Numbered from the stretch's first letter, positions 48,805-60,682 are shown. The stretch: 64,000 nt of DNA from Agrostemma githago (GCA_958450325.1 OY288254.1:37401077-37465076), one strand, 5' to 3'. Made by a program: numbers and translations. The notes: a model not told the origin generated them from the letters alone.

Positions 48805-51288
48805 GTCCCCTTTCTCCTCTTTTAGCCTCTTCTTCGACATTTGAGCCCACCCAACCATTGTATACCCTCACCCATCCTTGCTCATGTCATACGACCCTTA
48901 CACTTCATTTACATACCCTCACCTCATTTCTCTTCCCTTTCCACCGAGTTTCACATCAATTTCCACCCCTCACACCATTACTACCTTAACCATGCGTACT
49001 TATCGAGTTTGAAGAGGAATAGCAATGATGAAGACTAGCTATGTGCTTACATTGATCTTCGAGACGATGGAGTGAGTGAGTTGCCAACCATTCGGTATGG
49101 CAACTATCCTTTCTTTTCCGTCTTTTATGTCTTATCTCCCTTTGCATGTTCCCCTTTCCCTTATTTTGTGTCATGGTGGCCTTCGAGGCCTTGGTATATG
49201 GTTGCTCCCGACTCTCGATGACGTGACTACATCGAGAGTCATTTCAAAATCCAAAATTTACAAGTTTTTCACCCCTTTTTGTTGGATTTAGTCGGATTTA
49301 GGCGGAATCCGGGCTAGGTGACTTGATTACACCTAGCCCTCCCCTCCCATTTCCTTTTATTTCCTTCTTTTTATTTCTTCCCCCATCCATATCTTTTCTT
49401 GTCTCGGCCCATGGTGACTTGACTACACCCCAGCCGGACGCCTTCTACCATTTTCTTCACCTTTTTTTTTGATTTTTAGCTTTATTTTCGTAGTTTCTTT
49501 TCTTTTTCTTTTGTCTCTCCGCACACTACGATCGAGCATGAGGACATGGCTCGGTTTAAGTGTGGGGGAGCAATATTCTAGTGTAGTTAGCTTTATTTTC
49601 GTAGTTTTTCGAAAAAAATCTTTAAAACCCTAAAAATTTGAAAATTTTTCACAAAAATCAAAAAGATTTTCTTTTGTGTCTTTTCCTTTTTGTGTCGTTA
49701 TGTCGTATTTTTGTTTTGTTGTGCGTGTTTTGCCCCCCTTTTTCCTTATAGGTTGCCTAATCACCGCTAGCTTTGGAGAGCTTTCAAGACCTCCGGTAAC
49801 ATCTCTTCACCCCTTTTTCCTCTTTGTTCCTTGTGGAGTTTGGAGGAGATCTGTGTTGTGGTGTGCTCGGGTGGAGCTTTGTAAAGTTTGTGGTTGTTTT
49901 GGTGACTTGTTTGGATGATCGGGGTGGTGTTTGTGTTGTGTTTGTTTTGTTTTGTTTCTTGTTTTGTTGCTTTTGCTTCTTTCTCTTTCGTTCGTTTTCA
50001 TCGTGTCTTTGTTTTGTGTTATTTTGTGTGTCTTGTGTGTAAACCGTTTTCGAAAACCCGGTTTAGAGGCTAGTGTGCGAGTGTTTACTTTCCCTTCCTA
50101 GTTGTATAAATCGAGTCTGGACTTTAGTCTAGTAGAATGACCCTAAATCAATGATTTCGTTGGTCCTTTACCTTGAGTCCACCTAGCTTACTAGGGATTT
50201 ACTACGGGGTTTGCATTTTGACCATTATGACCACCCACGGTGTGAAAAGGCCTTAGTTACCGAGTCTCGTCCCTTAGGTGACCATGTTCGAGATCGTTAA
50301 ATTAGTCCAAGTTCTCCCTTTTTTGTGAGTATGAAGGAAAGACGTCGTCCCGACATACCCATTTCCCTACTTCCTACACAAATCCACACAATAAAAATGC
50401 AATTTGTTGAAATCTCTCTTTCTTGTTACTAAGGAATGCCAAAAAGCCGAATCAAGCCAAAAAGGGCTAAGAAAAGAAAATGAAAGAAATGAAAGAAATA
50501 TAAGATTGAAGAAAAAGAAAAGGCACAAAAAGCCAAAAAGAAAATAGAAAAGAAGAGAAAAAAATGGCATGGCAACAAACAAATCAAAACGTCGAAAAGA
50601 AAGAAAATGCCAAAAGAAAACCCGATTCACAAAAATAACCCCTACCTCTCAAAATAAGCCTCTTTCCGACTTTTGCCGTAAAGAGCCTACCAAAGGACCG
50701 AGTCCCTAGGACGGATGATAGCGGCATTAGTCGGTCTTCCCTCATTTTGCATGTTTTCCACCTTTTTACTTGAACTAGTTAGGCGGTTTTGGACACGGGA
50801 TGACCCTCTTGGCTCACGCTAAAGGGGGCGGGGTCTCACTTACCTACAGTGTTGACTAACACCGTGGTTCTTCACTTTTCCACTCCGCCGATCGTCCCGT
50901 AGTACGTTTTTAGAAAGTTAGAAGGACCTAGGTAAGTTACCAACGTTTTTGTTGCTTTATCGTCATACTATTAGGGTTTAGTTCACCTTGGTTTGTATGT
51001 CTAGCTTGGGAACGTTGTCACTTGCCTCGAGTCCTAAACCGGTGCTTCTTTCACCGCTTGTTTGAGGGAAGCGGTATTTGTTTTCTTTTGGGTGCAACCG
51101 ATTATGTGTTTGTTTGTGTGTTTTGTGTCCGGTTGCATCCACAGTTTTGTCGCAAGACCCAACTTGCCTTGCGGAGTGCACTTTTTCTCTAAGTGTACTC
51201 GCGTGAGTTGAAAGGGCGTAGGGTGCGCTAATACCCATTCGGCTAGTTTAGTAGTTAGTATGTGCTTACTCGAGGGCGAGTAAGGGTT
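48805..51288 (+). other. Non-coding 3' interior of element D
   Basis: Low-complexity, T-rich stretches; frames at 49676-50042 and 50630-50367 are compositional artefacts. An internal PPT-like module (GAGCATGAGGACATGGCTCGG, then TTTAAGTGTGGGGGAG) lies at 49533-49570. The region 50050-51240 resembles 52928-53700 and 44800-45263 of element C in reverse orientation. Confidence 0.6.
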
Positions 51289-51302
51289 AAGTGTGGGGGA
51301 TT

Positions 51303-52922
51303 TGATAAGTGTGGTTTGTAGTGCCTATTTCGTAGTGTTTTGGTCCCATTTTCCTTGTGGAATCGCTCCTTGGGAGCGGTTTATGGGCTTCTTATGCTTC
51401 CTTTAGTTCGTTTCAGGTTCCCGAGACCGATTTGGAAGAGTTGGAGCGATTCCGACTCGATACATACACATTTTGGAGCCAACGGAGTTAAGGAACGATG
51501 ACTCGATGCCTTGAAATCGACCCCGAGACCTTGGGACCCAATCCCGAGCCTCCGAGACCCGATCCCGAGCCTCCGAGACCCGATCCCGAGTTCCGAGCCT
51601 CCGAGACCCAATCCCGAGTCCCGAGAATCGATGAGAAACCCATGAGAAGCAAGGAGGGACCGAAAGAAGCTTAAAGGAGGCCTACAAGGCTCAACCGGTT
51701 CCGGTTGAGGTGCACAAAAGAGAGGTGTTCTGTGAAGGGTCCATCCCGAACGGGACCAACTCATCCCGAACGGGATGAGCCCAGTTCAGGCCGCACTCCT
51801 TTCTTTCTTCTCCTTTCCACTTGTAACCCTATATATACTCTTCCCTTGTTTTGTTAAGGTTATGAACTTCATATTAGACTAAACCCTAGATAGTTTTAGC
51901 ATAGATTAGCATAGATTAGTGTAGATTAGTTTTTAGATTATCGTTAATCCTAGATTAATGCTTGTAATTTGGGAATTCTTCAAGATCTCCACCAAGATTG
52001 ACAACCTTGGTTGATTGTTTTGGGTTCTTCCATTTATGCAAGTTTCATTCTTCCTTTCATCTCTAGTTTGGTATAATCTTCTTTTCTCTTCTCTTAATCT
52101 TTGTTTTATCATTAAAGTTTGATTCTTTATTCTTGTTATTGTTCACTGTTCATTGTTTGACTAGTTTCATTATGTTAGTTTTGTTGTTTGAATTGATTTC
52201 TCTTCTTAGTGTTAGTTTTAGTATAGATATGTTAGAGTAGTATCTTGCTAGGGTTAGTAAGGTGATTAGGGTGTTAATTGGATGATTAAGGGATTGTTGG
52301 AGATGTTGGTGGAAGATTTGGGTTTCCCCTTGGTTTGATGCATATCACATGTTTGTTGAAATGCTTAAATGACTAGTATGTGCATATGCTTGTTTTTCTT
52401 GCTTTTCTCTTGTGGGTGTTAGTTTGTTTGTGGGTTTGGTTCCCTCATTAAGTTGCGAGAGCCCGGTGAGGACGACCCCTAGGTCGGTCTAAGTTGCGAG
52501 AGCCCGGATGCGACCTAGGCCTATAGCATGCTAGTACTTCGTTTGTCGTTTGTGTCGCCAAGGTGGGTTTTAGGATGAACCTCTAGGTGAGTCTAAGTTG
52601 CGAGAGCCCGGACATTACCTAGATTACCCTACTACCTCCTTCACTCTAGTTCTCCTTCGACCATTCCATTACCCCTTTGACCCCGACCTAACCCTAGTCT
52701 TCCTTCTTAGTGTTATCCTAGTTTCCCTTAGTCCTAGTTTTAGACCTTAGACTAGTCCTAGTCTCCCCCTTAGAATAGCTCGTCTCGAACCTAGTCCTAG
52801 ACCCGAGCATACCTTAGTCCGACCTCCCGTCCCTGTGGATTCGATCCGACTTACCCTAGCTACCCACTAGGTATAGTTGGTTTTATTTGACGGTTGGGAT
52901 CCACGACAAATCCCTCCCATCA
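51303..52922 (+). repeat. 3' LTR of element D
   Basis: 1620 bp, almost identical to 45269-46915. It is shorter in the CCGAGACCC tandem region and lacks one CTCAACCGG unit. It is preceded by the PPT AAGTGTGGGGGATT. Confidence 0.95.
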
Positions 52923-52927
52923 GTGAG

Positions 52928-54974
52928 ACCCCGCCCCCTTTAGCGTGAGCCAAGAGGGTCGTCCCGTGTCCAAAACCGCCTAACTAGTCCAAGTAAAAAG
53001 GTGGAAAACATGCAAAATGAGGGAAGACCGACTAATACCGCTATCATCCTTCCTCGGGACTCGGTCCTTTGGTAGGCTCTTCTCGGCAAAAGTCGGAAAA
53101 AGGCTTATTTTGAGAGGTAGGGGTTATTTTTGTGAGTCGGGTTTTCTTTTGGCATTTTCTCTATTCTTTTGCATTTTTGTTTTGTTTTGCCATGCCATTC
53201 TTTTTCTTCTTTTCTATTTTCTTTTTGGCTTTGGTGTCTTTTTTTTTCTTCATTCTTTTCTTTCTTTCATTTTTCTTTCTTTTCTTTTCTTTGCCCTTTT
53301 TTGGCAAGATTTGGCTTTTTGGCGTTTCTTGACAATTAAGAAAGAGAGAATCAACAAATTGCAATTTATTGTGTGGATATGTGTAGGAGGTAGGTAAATG
53401 AGTGAGTCGGGGAGTGTCCTTCCCTTCAAACCCACAAAAAGTGGAGAACTTGGACTAATCAAACAATCCTAAACACGGTCACCTAAGGGACGAGACTCGG
53501 TAACCAAGGTCTTTTCACACTGTGGGTGGTCATAATGGTCAAAAGTGCAAATCCCGCAGTAAATCTCTAGTAAGCTAGGTGGACTCAAGGTAAAGGACCA
53601 ACGAAATCATTGATTTAGGGTCATTCTACTAGGCTAAAGTCCAAGACTCGATTTACACTACTAGGAAGGGAAAGTAAGCACTCACACACTAGCCTCTAAA
53701 CCGGGTTTTCGAAAACCATTTACACACAAGACACAAACACACACACAAACAAAGACTCAACGAGAACGAAAGAAAAAGAAGTAAAAGCAACGAAACAAAA
53801 ACAACACAAAATGAACACATACACAACACAAACACCACCCCGATCATCCAAACAAGCCACCAAATCAACCACACTTTACAAAGCTCCACCCGAGCACACA
53901 ACATCACAATCTCCTCCAAACTCCGCAAGAGGTAAAGAAGAAAAAGGGATAAGATGTTACCGGGAGTCTTGAAAGCCTTCCAAAGTTAACGGCAATTAAA
54001 GCAACCTATAAGGGAAAGGGAGGCAAAACACGCACACAAAACAAATATACAACACAATGACACAAAAGGAAAACACATAAAAGAAAAATCTTTTTGATTT
54101 TTGTGAAAAAAATTCAATTTTTTAGGATTTTTGAAGATTTTTTCGAAAAAAACTAAGAAAATAAACTAACTATGCTAGAATATCGCTCCCCCACACTTAA
54201 ACCGAGCCATGTCCTCATGCTCGATCGTAGTGTGCGGAGAGACAAAAGAAAAAGAAAAGAAACTACGAAAATAAAGCTAAAAATCAAAAATAAAGTGAAG
54301 AAAAGGTAGAAGGTGTCCGTCCGGGGTGTAGTCAAGTCACCATGGGCCGAGACGAGAAAGAGATATGGAAGGGGGAAGAAAATAAAAAGAAGGAAGTAAA
54401 AGGAAATGGGAGGGGAGGGCTAGGTGTAATCAAGTCACCTAGCCCGGTTCCGCCTAAATCCGACTAAATCCTCCAAAAAGAAAGTGAAAATCTTGTAAAA
54501 ATTTGATTTTGAAATGACTCTCGATGTAGTCACGTCATCGAGAGTCGGGAGCAACAACTACCGAGGCCTCGAAGGCCACCATGACATCAAGACACAAAAG
54601 TGTACAAGGGGAAGGGAATAAACAAAGGAAAACAAGCAACAACAAAAACGGAAAAGAAAGGATAGTTACCGTACCATAGGTTAGCAACTCACTCTCTCCA
54701 TCGTCTCATAGATCAATATAGGCACTTGCTTGTCTTCATCATTGCTATCCCGCTTCAAGCTTGATAAAACGCATGGTAGAGGTGGTAAAGGTGTGAGGGG
54801 GTGGGATTTGATGTGAATATTGGTCTAAAGTGAGGAGGAAAAGAGGTGAAGGTGTGGAAATGAAGTACATGGGTCGTATGATATGAGAAAGGAAGGTAGG
54901 GAGGTTAGGTGGGGGTATACAATGGTTGGGTGGGCTTAAATGTCGAAGAGGAAGGACCAAAAAGGAGTAGGGGA
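52928..54974 (-). other. Non-coding 3' interior of element C
   Basis: Reverse-oriented counterpart of 48850-51240 of element D. It contains an internal PPT-like module (minus strand AAGTGTGGGGGAG at 54198-54186, next to GAGGACATGGCTCGG). No ORF has support. Confidence 0.6.
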
Positions 54975-54975
54975 C

Positions 54976-55143
54976 CATCCCGGTCGGGATGGATGGTCCC
55001 GATCGGGTTGATAAACCCTTCCCGGTCAGGAATCCTCCTTCCCGATCGGGATGGCACTCCAGTGGACTCGATTTTTGGCACCCTCATCCCGATCGGGACG
55101 GCCCCATCCCGGTCGGGACGACACACCCTTCCCGGTCGGGAAG
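54976..55143 (-). promoter_or_regulatory. Interior array of TCCCG-NN-CGGGA inverted motifs in element C
   Basis: Seven copies, such as CATCCCGGTCGGGATGG, TTCCCGATCGGGATGG and CATCCCGATCGGGAC. The position relative to the ORF is the same as in element D, but the individual core bases differ, so the arrays change while the motif is kept. Confidence 0.5.
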
Positions 55144-55455
55144 GGTCTTCATGACTCCCAAGACCCCAAAAACCGACTCCCTTACTCACGATCCAAGCTC
55201 TATCACTAACCACTCCTTTCTAGGAGTCACCCTTCACTTCACCTACCACAATAAATTCAAAATACACATCAAATTCACTCCCTCACATCGCTCATCAAAA
55301 TACCAAATCAATTACAAGAATCCCACAAAAACAAACAAATCCAAGAAATAAAACTACACAAATACAAGCACAAGTACTCTAAGGAAGAGGGAAGGGAATA
55401 TACAACATGACGGTTCTTTAGGAACTCCGTCAAACCTAGGATGGTGTACTCTTCT

Positions 55456-56802
55456 TCAACCGTAGCCCTCAAGGGCATGGAGGAGCAAGTCGAACGCGCT
55501 ACCGACATCATAGTGAAGGCCCAAGAAGCGCTCGAGCCTAGCTAACCTCCACGGCCTCCAAGGAGGAGGCAAGAAGTAGGAATCCCAAGACCCAAAATCA
55601 TCTTCAAAGTTGTCTCCGGGGTCTATCCATCCTACGAGCTTCACCGACCTCTTCCTCCCTAGGCATCGCCTCCAATCACAAGCAAGCTTCATTTCTAAGA
55701 AATGAGGCACAAAAAACGACTTTGGCCTCGTCTCCTCGTTGCACACCCCCACACTTTCCTCAAGTTGTGGTTCCCCATCTTCATCACTCGGCCCCACATC
55801 ATCTTGGAGGAGAGGATCGAAACTTCTAACGGCGGTTTCAATCTCTTCCAAACCATCTCTCGGTGTACTAGCAAGGGTCTCTTGATGCTTATCCTCATTA
55901 TCGGACATGGGCAACTCGAGGCTATCAATTTCACCCAACATCCTCACAAACTCCACCAAATCATCCAACTCACTATCCTCCTCCAATTCCTCACCAATGT
56001 TGCCTTCACCAAGGGTCAAATCCTCATCCGTCTCTTTTTGGGTAGACGATTGAGGTTCTTCAAAGAAAACTTCTCCTCCAAAGGGAGCAACGTTGGCGGC
56101 TTCGTGATTAGGTTGCTCCTCTTTCTCAAGTGGGCACCCTTCATCTATTTGTGATGTTCGGGATAAAAACATTACGGTTTGAACCGATAATGCATTTAAT
56201 CGACCATCCCTCGCCTCGTTTGCCCTTCGAATTTGAACCCATAATTCATTTTGTTGTTTTTGAATTTGAATGGCCATTTCTTGGCTGCTCTTTTGCAATT
56301 TAAGAAGCGATTGAAACACCTCCATGTCGGGCAATTGGTGATCATTGGGGTCTTGTAAAGCTCCTTGAAAATCTTGATGATGCCCAAGGGGTGGGGCATC
56401 ATATTGTTGGTAGCAAGGCTGGGGTGATTGGTAGTATTGTGGGTCATGGGGTTCATATTGTGGTTGGGGTGTAGCGTAATATGGTGAGTTTTGGGGGTAT
56501 TGGCTTCCATAAGGTGAATCTTGATTGAACATGGTGGGTTCACAATCATAGCTTGAGTAATAGCCACCGTGATCGTAGGAGTGATAGTCATTCACTTGTT
56601 GGTAGCCATTTCCATAATCTTGAAGATCATACCCACTAGAGTCACCCCAAGAAGCTTGATAGTGGTAGGGGGACGTCATGTCATAGCTTTGGTTCAAAGA
56701 AGAAGAGGGGTAGCTCATATCGGCTTCCATGTGTGGGGAGTTTAGATCAAACCCCATGCTCGCTCGAAAATCGTAGCTCATACCCGGTTGGAAACCACTC
56801 AT
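55456..56802 (-). CDS. Element C protein of unknown function (448 aa, intact)
   Basis: ATG at 56802 follows the PBS by about 230 bases and the frame runs 448 codons without a break. Residues 1-160 are extremely rich in Tyr, Gln, Pro, Ser and Asp (YYSSYDCEPT, YYATPQPQYEP), a prion-like low-complexity segment. Residues 160-210 form a Gln/Lys-rich amphipathic helix (LLKLQKSSQEMAIQIQKQQN) followed by an R-x-N-A-L piece. Residues 225-365 are acidic. The end is basic, then aromatic: FLPPPWRPWRLARLERFLGL, then DVGSAFDLLLHALEGYG. Element D has a broken homologue with the same final motif. I recognise no known domain; a gag-like structural role is a guess based on position after the PBS and the coiled coil. 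Confidence 0.75.
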   Translation of the reverse strand: MSGFQPGMSYDFRASMGFDLNSPHMEADMSYPSSSLNQSYDMTSPYHYQASWGDSSGYDLQDYGNGYQQVNDYHSYDHGGYYSSYDCEPTMFNQDSPYGSQYPQNSPYYATPQPQYEPHDPQYYQSPQPCYQQYDAPPLGHHQDFQGALQDPNDHQLPDMEVFQSLLKLQKSSQEMAIQIQKQQNELWVQIRRANEARDGRLNALSVQTVMFLSRTSQIDEGCPLEKEEQPNHEAANVAPFGGEVFFEEPQSSTQKETDEDLTLGEGNIGEELEEDSELDDLVEFVRMLGEIDSLELPMSDNEDKHQETLASTPRDGLEEIETAVRSFDPLLQDDVGPSDEDGEPQLEESVGVCNEETRPKSFFVPHFLEMKLACDWRRCLGRKRSVKLVGWIDPGDNFEDDFGSWDSYFLPPPWRPWRLARLERFLGLHYDVGSAFDLLLHALEGYG

Positions 56803-57034
56803 CCTAGCAACCGTCCGTTAAAGCGGCTCTGAGTTGCAAGAAGAAGATAATCACCACCTCTAAGCACAAATTGTAGACTAAGAACAAACGTGAGAAGCCT
56901 AGTGCTTTTTGGGCACTAGACAAGAGAGAAATAAACTTCACACACACAAGAAGCAAGGTAACAAAAAGAAAAAAAAAACACAAACACAAAGACAAAGTCA
57001 AGCAAATAGGAAAGAAAAGTCCAAACTAGCACCG

Positions 57035-57052
57035 TCCCCGGCAACGGCGCCA
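57035..57052 (-). other. Primer binding site (tRNA-Asp) of element C
   Basis: On the minus strand TGGCGCCGTTGCCGGGGA, three bases after the 5' LTR end. Identical to those of D and the Athila element. Confidence 0.93.
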
Positions 57053-57055
57053 AAT

Positions 57056-58665
57056 TGATGGTAAGGATTCGTCACGTCCCAACCGTCAATAATATAACCG
57101 ACTAACCTAACTAGGGTAGATAGGGTAAGTCGGGTCGAATCCACGGGGACGGTAATGTATAGCCTAGACTAGGTCGGCCCAAATACAAGACTAAGTCAAT
57201 GAGCTAAACTAGAAAATGATAGAAAGGGAGAAGGCTAGACTATGACTAAGAAGAACAACTAAGGAAAACGGGCTAGGATTAGGTCGGGGTCAAAGGGGTA
57301 ACGGAATGGTCAAGGGATAACTAGAGCGAAGGAGGTAGTAGGGTAATCTAGGTATGGTCCGGGCTCTCGCAACTTAGACCGACCTAGAGGTTTCACCTAA
57401 AACCCATCTCGGCGACACACATGACAAACGGGGTTCTAGCGCGCTATGGTGGCCCAGGTCGAATCCGGGCTCTCGCTACTTAGACCGACATAGGGGCTGT
57501 CCTCACCGGGCTCTCGCAACTTAGTGAGGGAACCGAACCCACAAACAAACTATCACCCACAAGAGAAAGGCAAGAAAAACAAGTATTTGCAACTACTAGT
57601 CAATCATACATTTCAACAAACATGTGATGTGCACCAAACCAAGAGGAAACCCAAATCTTCCACCAACATCTCCAACAATCCCTAAATCACCCAATTAACA
57701 CCCTAATCACCCTACTAACCCTAGCAAGAACACTACTCAAACATAATTATACTACAACTAACAAGAACAAGAGGATTCAACAAGAGAACCAAAACAAACA
57801 TAAACAAACTAGTGAAAACTATTAACTATGAACAATAAGATGAACAAAGATGCAAACTTGGATGAACAAACAAGATTAAGAGTAAAAAGGAAGAAAAGAT
57901 TATACCATACTAACAAGAGAATGAAAAGGAGAACACTTGCATAGAAGATAACCCAAATTCATCCACCAAGGTTGTCAATCTTGGATGGATTCTTCAAGAG
58001 ATCCAATAATACAAGAGCTAATCTAAGATTAACAACTAATTAAGAACTAATCTACACTAATCTAATCTAATCTATCCTAAAGTAGTCTAGGGTTTAAGGT
58101 CTAATGAAGTGCATATCCTTTACAAAACAAGGGAAGAGTATATATAGGGTTACAAGTGGAAAGGAGGGGAAAGAAACAAGCGCGGGTTACAGCTAGGCCG
58201 TCCCGGCCGAGACGGGGTGGTCCCGGTCGGGACGGGGTCGGTCCCGGTCGGGATGGGCCCTGGACAGTAGCCTCCTTGTTTGTGCACCTCATCCCGAACA
58301 GGATGAGGTCATCCCGAACGGGATGAGTCTTGTAGGCCTCCCATATGAACTTTTTGGTCTCTCCTTGTTTCTCATGGGCTTCCCATCTATTCTGGGGACT
58401 CGGGATCGGGTCTTGGAGGCTCGGGATTGCCTCCCAAGGTCTCGGGGTCGATTCCAAGGCATCGAGTCATCGTTCCTTTACTCCGTTGGCTCCAAAATGT
58501 GTATGTATCGAGTCGGAATCGCTCCAACTCTTCCAAATCGGCCTCGGGAACCTGAAACGAACTAAAGAAAGCATAAGAAGCCCATAAATCGCTCCCAAGA
58601 AGCGATTGCACAGGGAAAATGGGACCAAAACACTACAAAATAGGCACTACAAATGACACTTATCA
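57056..58665 (-). repeat. 5' LTR of element C
   Basis: 1610 bp, matching 43156-44785. It has the same inverted motif array (58199-58326), though one TCCCGGTCGGGA copy is missing relative to the other LTR. The GGATG target duplication follows at 58666. Confidence 0.93.
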
Positions 58666-60641
58666 GGATGCACACCCGAGGCCCAGTAAACCCACGGTGA
58701 TAGGTTAAGCCACGGGGATCCTTAAGCCCTAAGCTAAGCGTTATACACCCGTCTCACGGTTTTGGAAAGTATCAAAATCGTATCTTCAAAACTCCAACCG
58801 CACCAGCTGACGCGCCTTGGTCTCCCCACGCCCGGACCCAGGCGCTTGAGTCTTAGTCCGCCCCAGCTCAGGCGCCTATGTAGTCGACGAGGGCCGAAAA
58901 CACCTATAAATACCCTTCACGCCCTCATTTTTACACAACTCAACTCTTATCTTCCCCCTCTAAAACTCTCGCTAAGGGCTCGCACTCCGACACCCGAGGC
59001 AAACGATCTACTCGATCGTAGTTCCGATAATAAAAAGCGACATCGACGCTACTCCTCACCTTCGAGCACTCCACTCAATACCGAGGTGCCTGTGATCGAC
59101 TATCTCAAAACTAGTACCCAGGTTCTGCCGGATTAGCCGCGGAACTAGTCCTTAGCAACGAAACTCTGCCGGGGTAGCCGCGGGAAGGTAAAACAGTAAC
59201 GGAGCTCTGCCGGAGTCACTGGTCAAGCTAGGAGGATCCGCCTGTTGATCGAGTCGTCACTAGGTTGCCATCTAAACAAAACTTTCCATATTTGCACTTT
59301 CTATTATTATGCACTACGACAATAATAGACGTGGGCACTAGGCCCACATACACTCACTAAAATACGTAACGTCCCAACTTCAATTACAAACACTAATACA
59401 CAATAAATAGACCCGAGTAATTCCGAGATCCGTTCTCAAAGCTATCTATGCATCGAGTCCCGTTTAGTGTATACTCCGAGGGTGCAACTCCTCACTATGT
59501 GATTTACTTACATTCGCATTTACAGTTTTTCGTATGATTTATTGCTTTTATGACATTATAATCTCATGCTAGATCACCTAACACGGAATTCAAAACGTAA
59601 ACAACTAAAACTGAACAAAGTGATGGTCGGGTTCAGTATTAGTCCCGGTGCTCGCCTTATTAGGTTCGAGGCATCTCTATTAATACCGAACCGACGCATC
59701 TTAAGCAGAATACCAGGTAAGGTATACCATGAGAATGACTAATATTCGTATTGTCGCGTTAAAACTGATTTGCTAATACGTATAATACTAGTACTCTCTA
59801 CTCTCCTACGTGCATCTTTTCATGGCCTGCTTGTCACGTGAAATGGCATGCAAAGAATGTAAACACAACTACTTCGACGATAAAACTTGTCTTTAAGCAA
59901 CCGACATAGCAAAAGGTTTAGGGTTAAAACAACGGATGTTACAGTACTTCCACCACAATGAAAGAACTAGGATATCAGCCCACCGATTGATTGGTAGAGG
60001 CCGCTATCGTGCGGGCGGGATTGGGTGTTGACATCTATCGGATGTTGGCTTCCCAATACGTACCCTCACCCCTTACTCTGAATCGACGGTTTTTGGATGT
60101 CCGAAACCATTGGCAATGAGAGTCATTCCAGGCATGGAGTGCTTAAGGGTACAAGTCTTTATCTTTAGGTCCCATGCCACTCAACTTTGAGCCGGCAAGG
60201 GATCAAAGTTGAATTGAACGGTTTCTGAGTCCCCATAATTGACTCGGTGGCGACTCCACAAATCAACGACAACTTCAGTTCACTAAAAAGATCGCCTTAC
60301 CAAACAAAACGGCCTTTAAACATTTACAACCATGACTCGATCGATTCCCAAACGGAAACACGGGTGTCCGCACCCGTCTAGTACAAGTCCTGATCGTCAT
60401 CCAAATTGAGGTCCGACACTTTGCCCCGTAAGCGAGATCGGCTGCCGCCACACGTTGTAAATTGGGCCAGTCCCGCGCGTGCGCGCGCGGGGCGCCGGGC
60501 GGTGCGGACGAACGTCCACAATGAAGAATACCCTTAAACTTTTTGGTTGGACCTTTACTTGTGAGCTCCCCAATGACATCTGCATTGTATTTTTTGTAAT
60601 TATATTTGATATAAAGACTTTCCAATTATATACACACGTAG

Positions 60642-60647
<6 letters not shown>

Positions 60648-60679
<32 letters not shown>
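60648..60679. repeat. (TA)n microsatellite
   Basis: About 16 TA units in an intron of the RPA-like gene. Confidence 0.95.

Positions 60680-60682
<3 letters not shown>

Larger units (their letters stand above)
45269..52922 (+). mobile_element. Element D: non-autonomous Athila-like LTR retrotransposon nested in C
   Basis: LTRs 45269-46915 and 51303-52922, starting TGATAAGTGTGG and ending CTCCCATCA, flanked by a perfect GTGAG duplication (45264-45268 and 52923-52927). A tRNA-Asp PBS lies at 46919-46936 and a PPT at 51289-51302. The interior (4.4 kb) carries a broken copy of the ORF intact in element C, then inverted motifs, an internal PPT-like module and non-coding DNA; no pol. The LTRs are almost identical, so the insertion is young and younger than C. 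It belongs to the same family as C and F, and inserted in the opposite orientation to C. Confidence 0.95.
43156..58665 (-). mobile_element. Element C: non-autonomous Athila-like LTR retrotransposon (minus strand), interrupted by D
   Basis: LTRs 57056-58665 (5') and 43156-44785 (3'), flanked by a perfect GGATG duplication (43151-43155 and 58666-58670). On the minus strand the LTR starts TGATAAGTGT and ends CTTACCATCA. A tRNA-Asp PBS lies at 57035-57052 and a PPT at 44786-44799. The interior encodes one 448-residue protein (55456-56802) and no protease, RT or integrase. Element D sits in the interior, about 480 bp from the 3' LTR. Without D the element is about 7.9 kb. It needs enzymes from an autonomous relative, plausibly Athila-like because PBS and LTR tail match that lineage. 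Confidence 0.93.
42876..60520 (+). mobile_element. Solo LTR of the element A family, interrupted by element C
   Basis: Pieces 42876-43155 and 58671-60520 join into one LTR of about 2.13 kb, starting TGTAGACACCC and ending GTCCACA. They match the 3' LTR of element A (6031-7371 plus 16114-16698). Neither PPT nor PBS flanks it. The flanking GTGAA (42871-42875) and ATGAA (60521-60525) are a target duplication with one mismatch. The insertion lies in an exon of the RPA-like gene. A TATA box (CCTATAAATA) lies near 58902. Confidence 0.85.

Noticed and set aside
49676..50042. Phe/Cys-rich, membrane-like ORFs in element D (and 53017-53397 in C)
   Set aside because: T-rich non-coding sequence; the frames are not conserved between C and D copies of the region.
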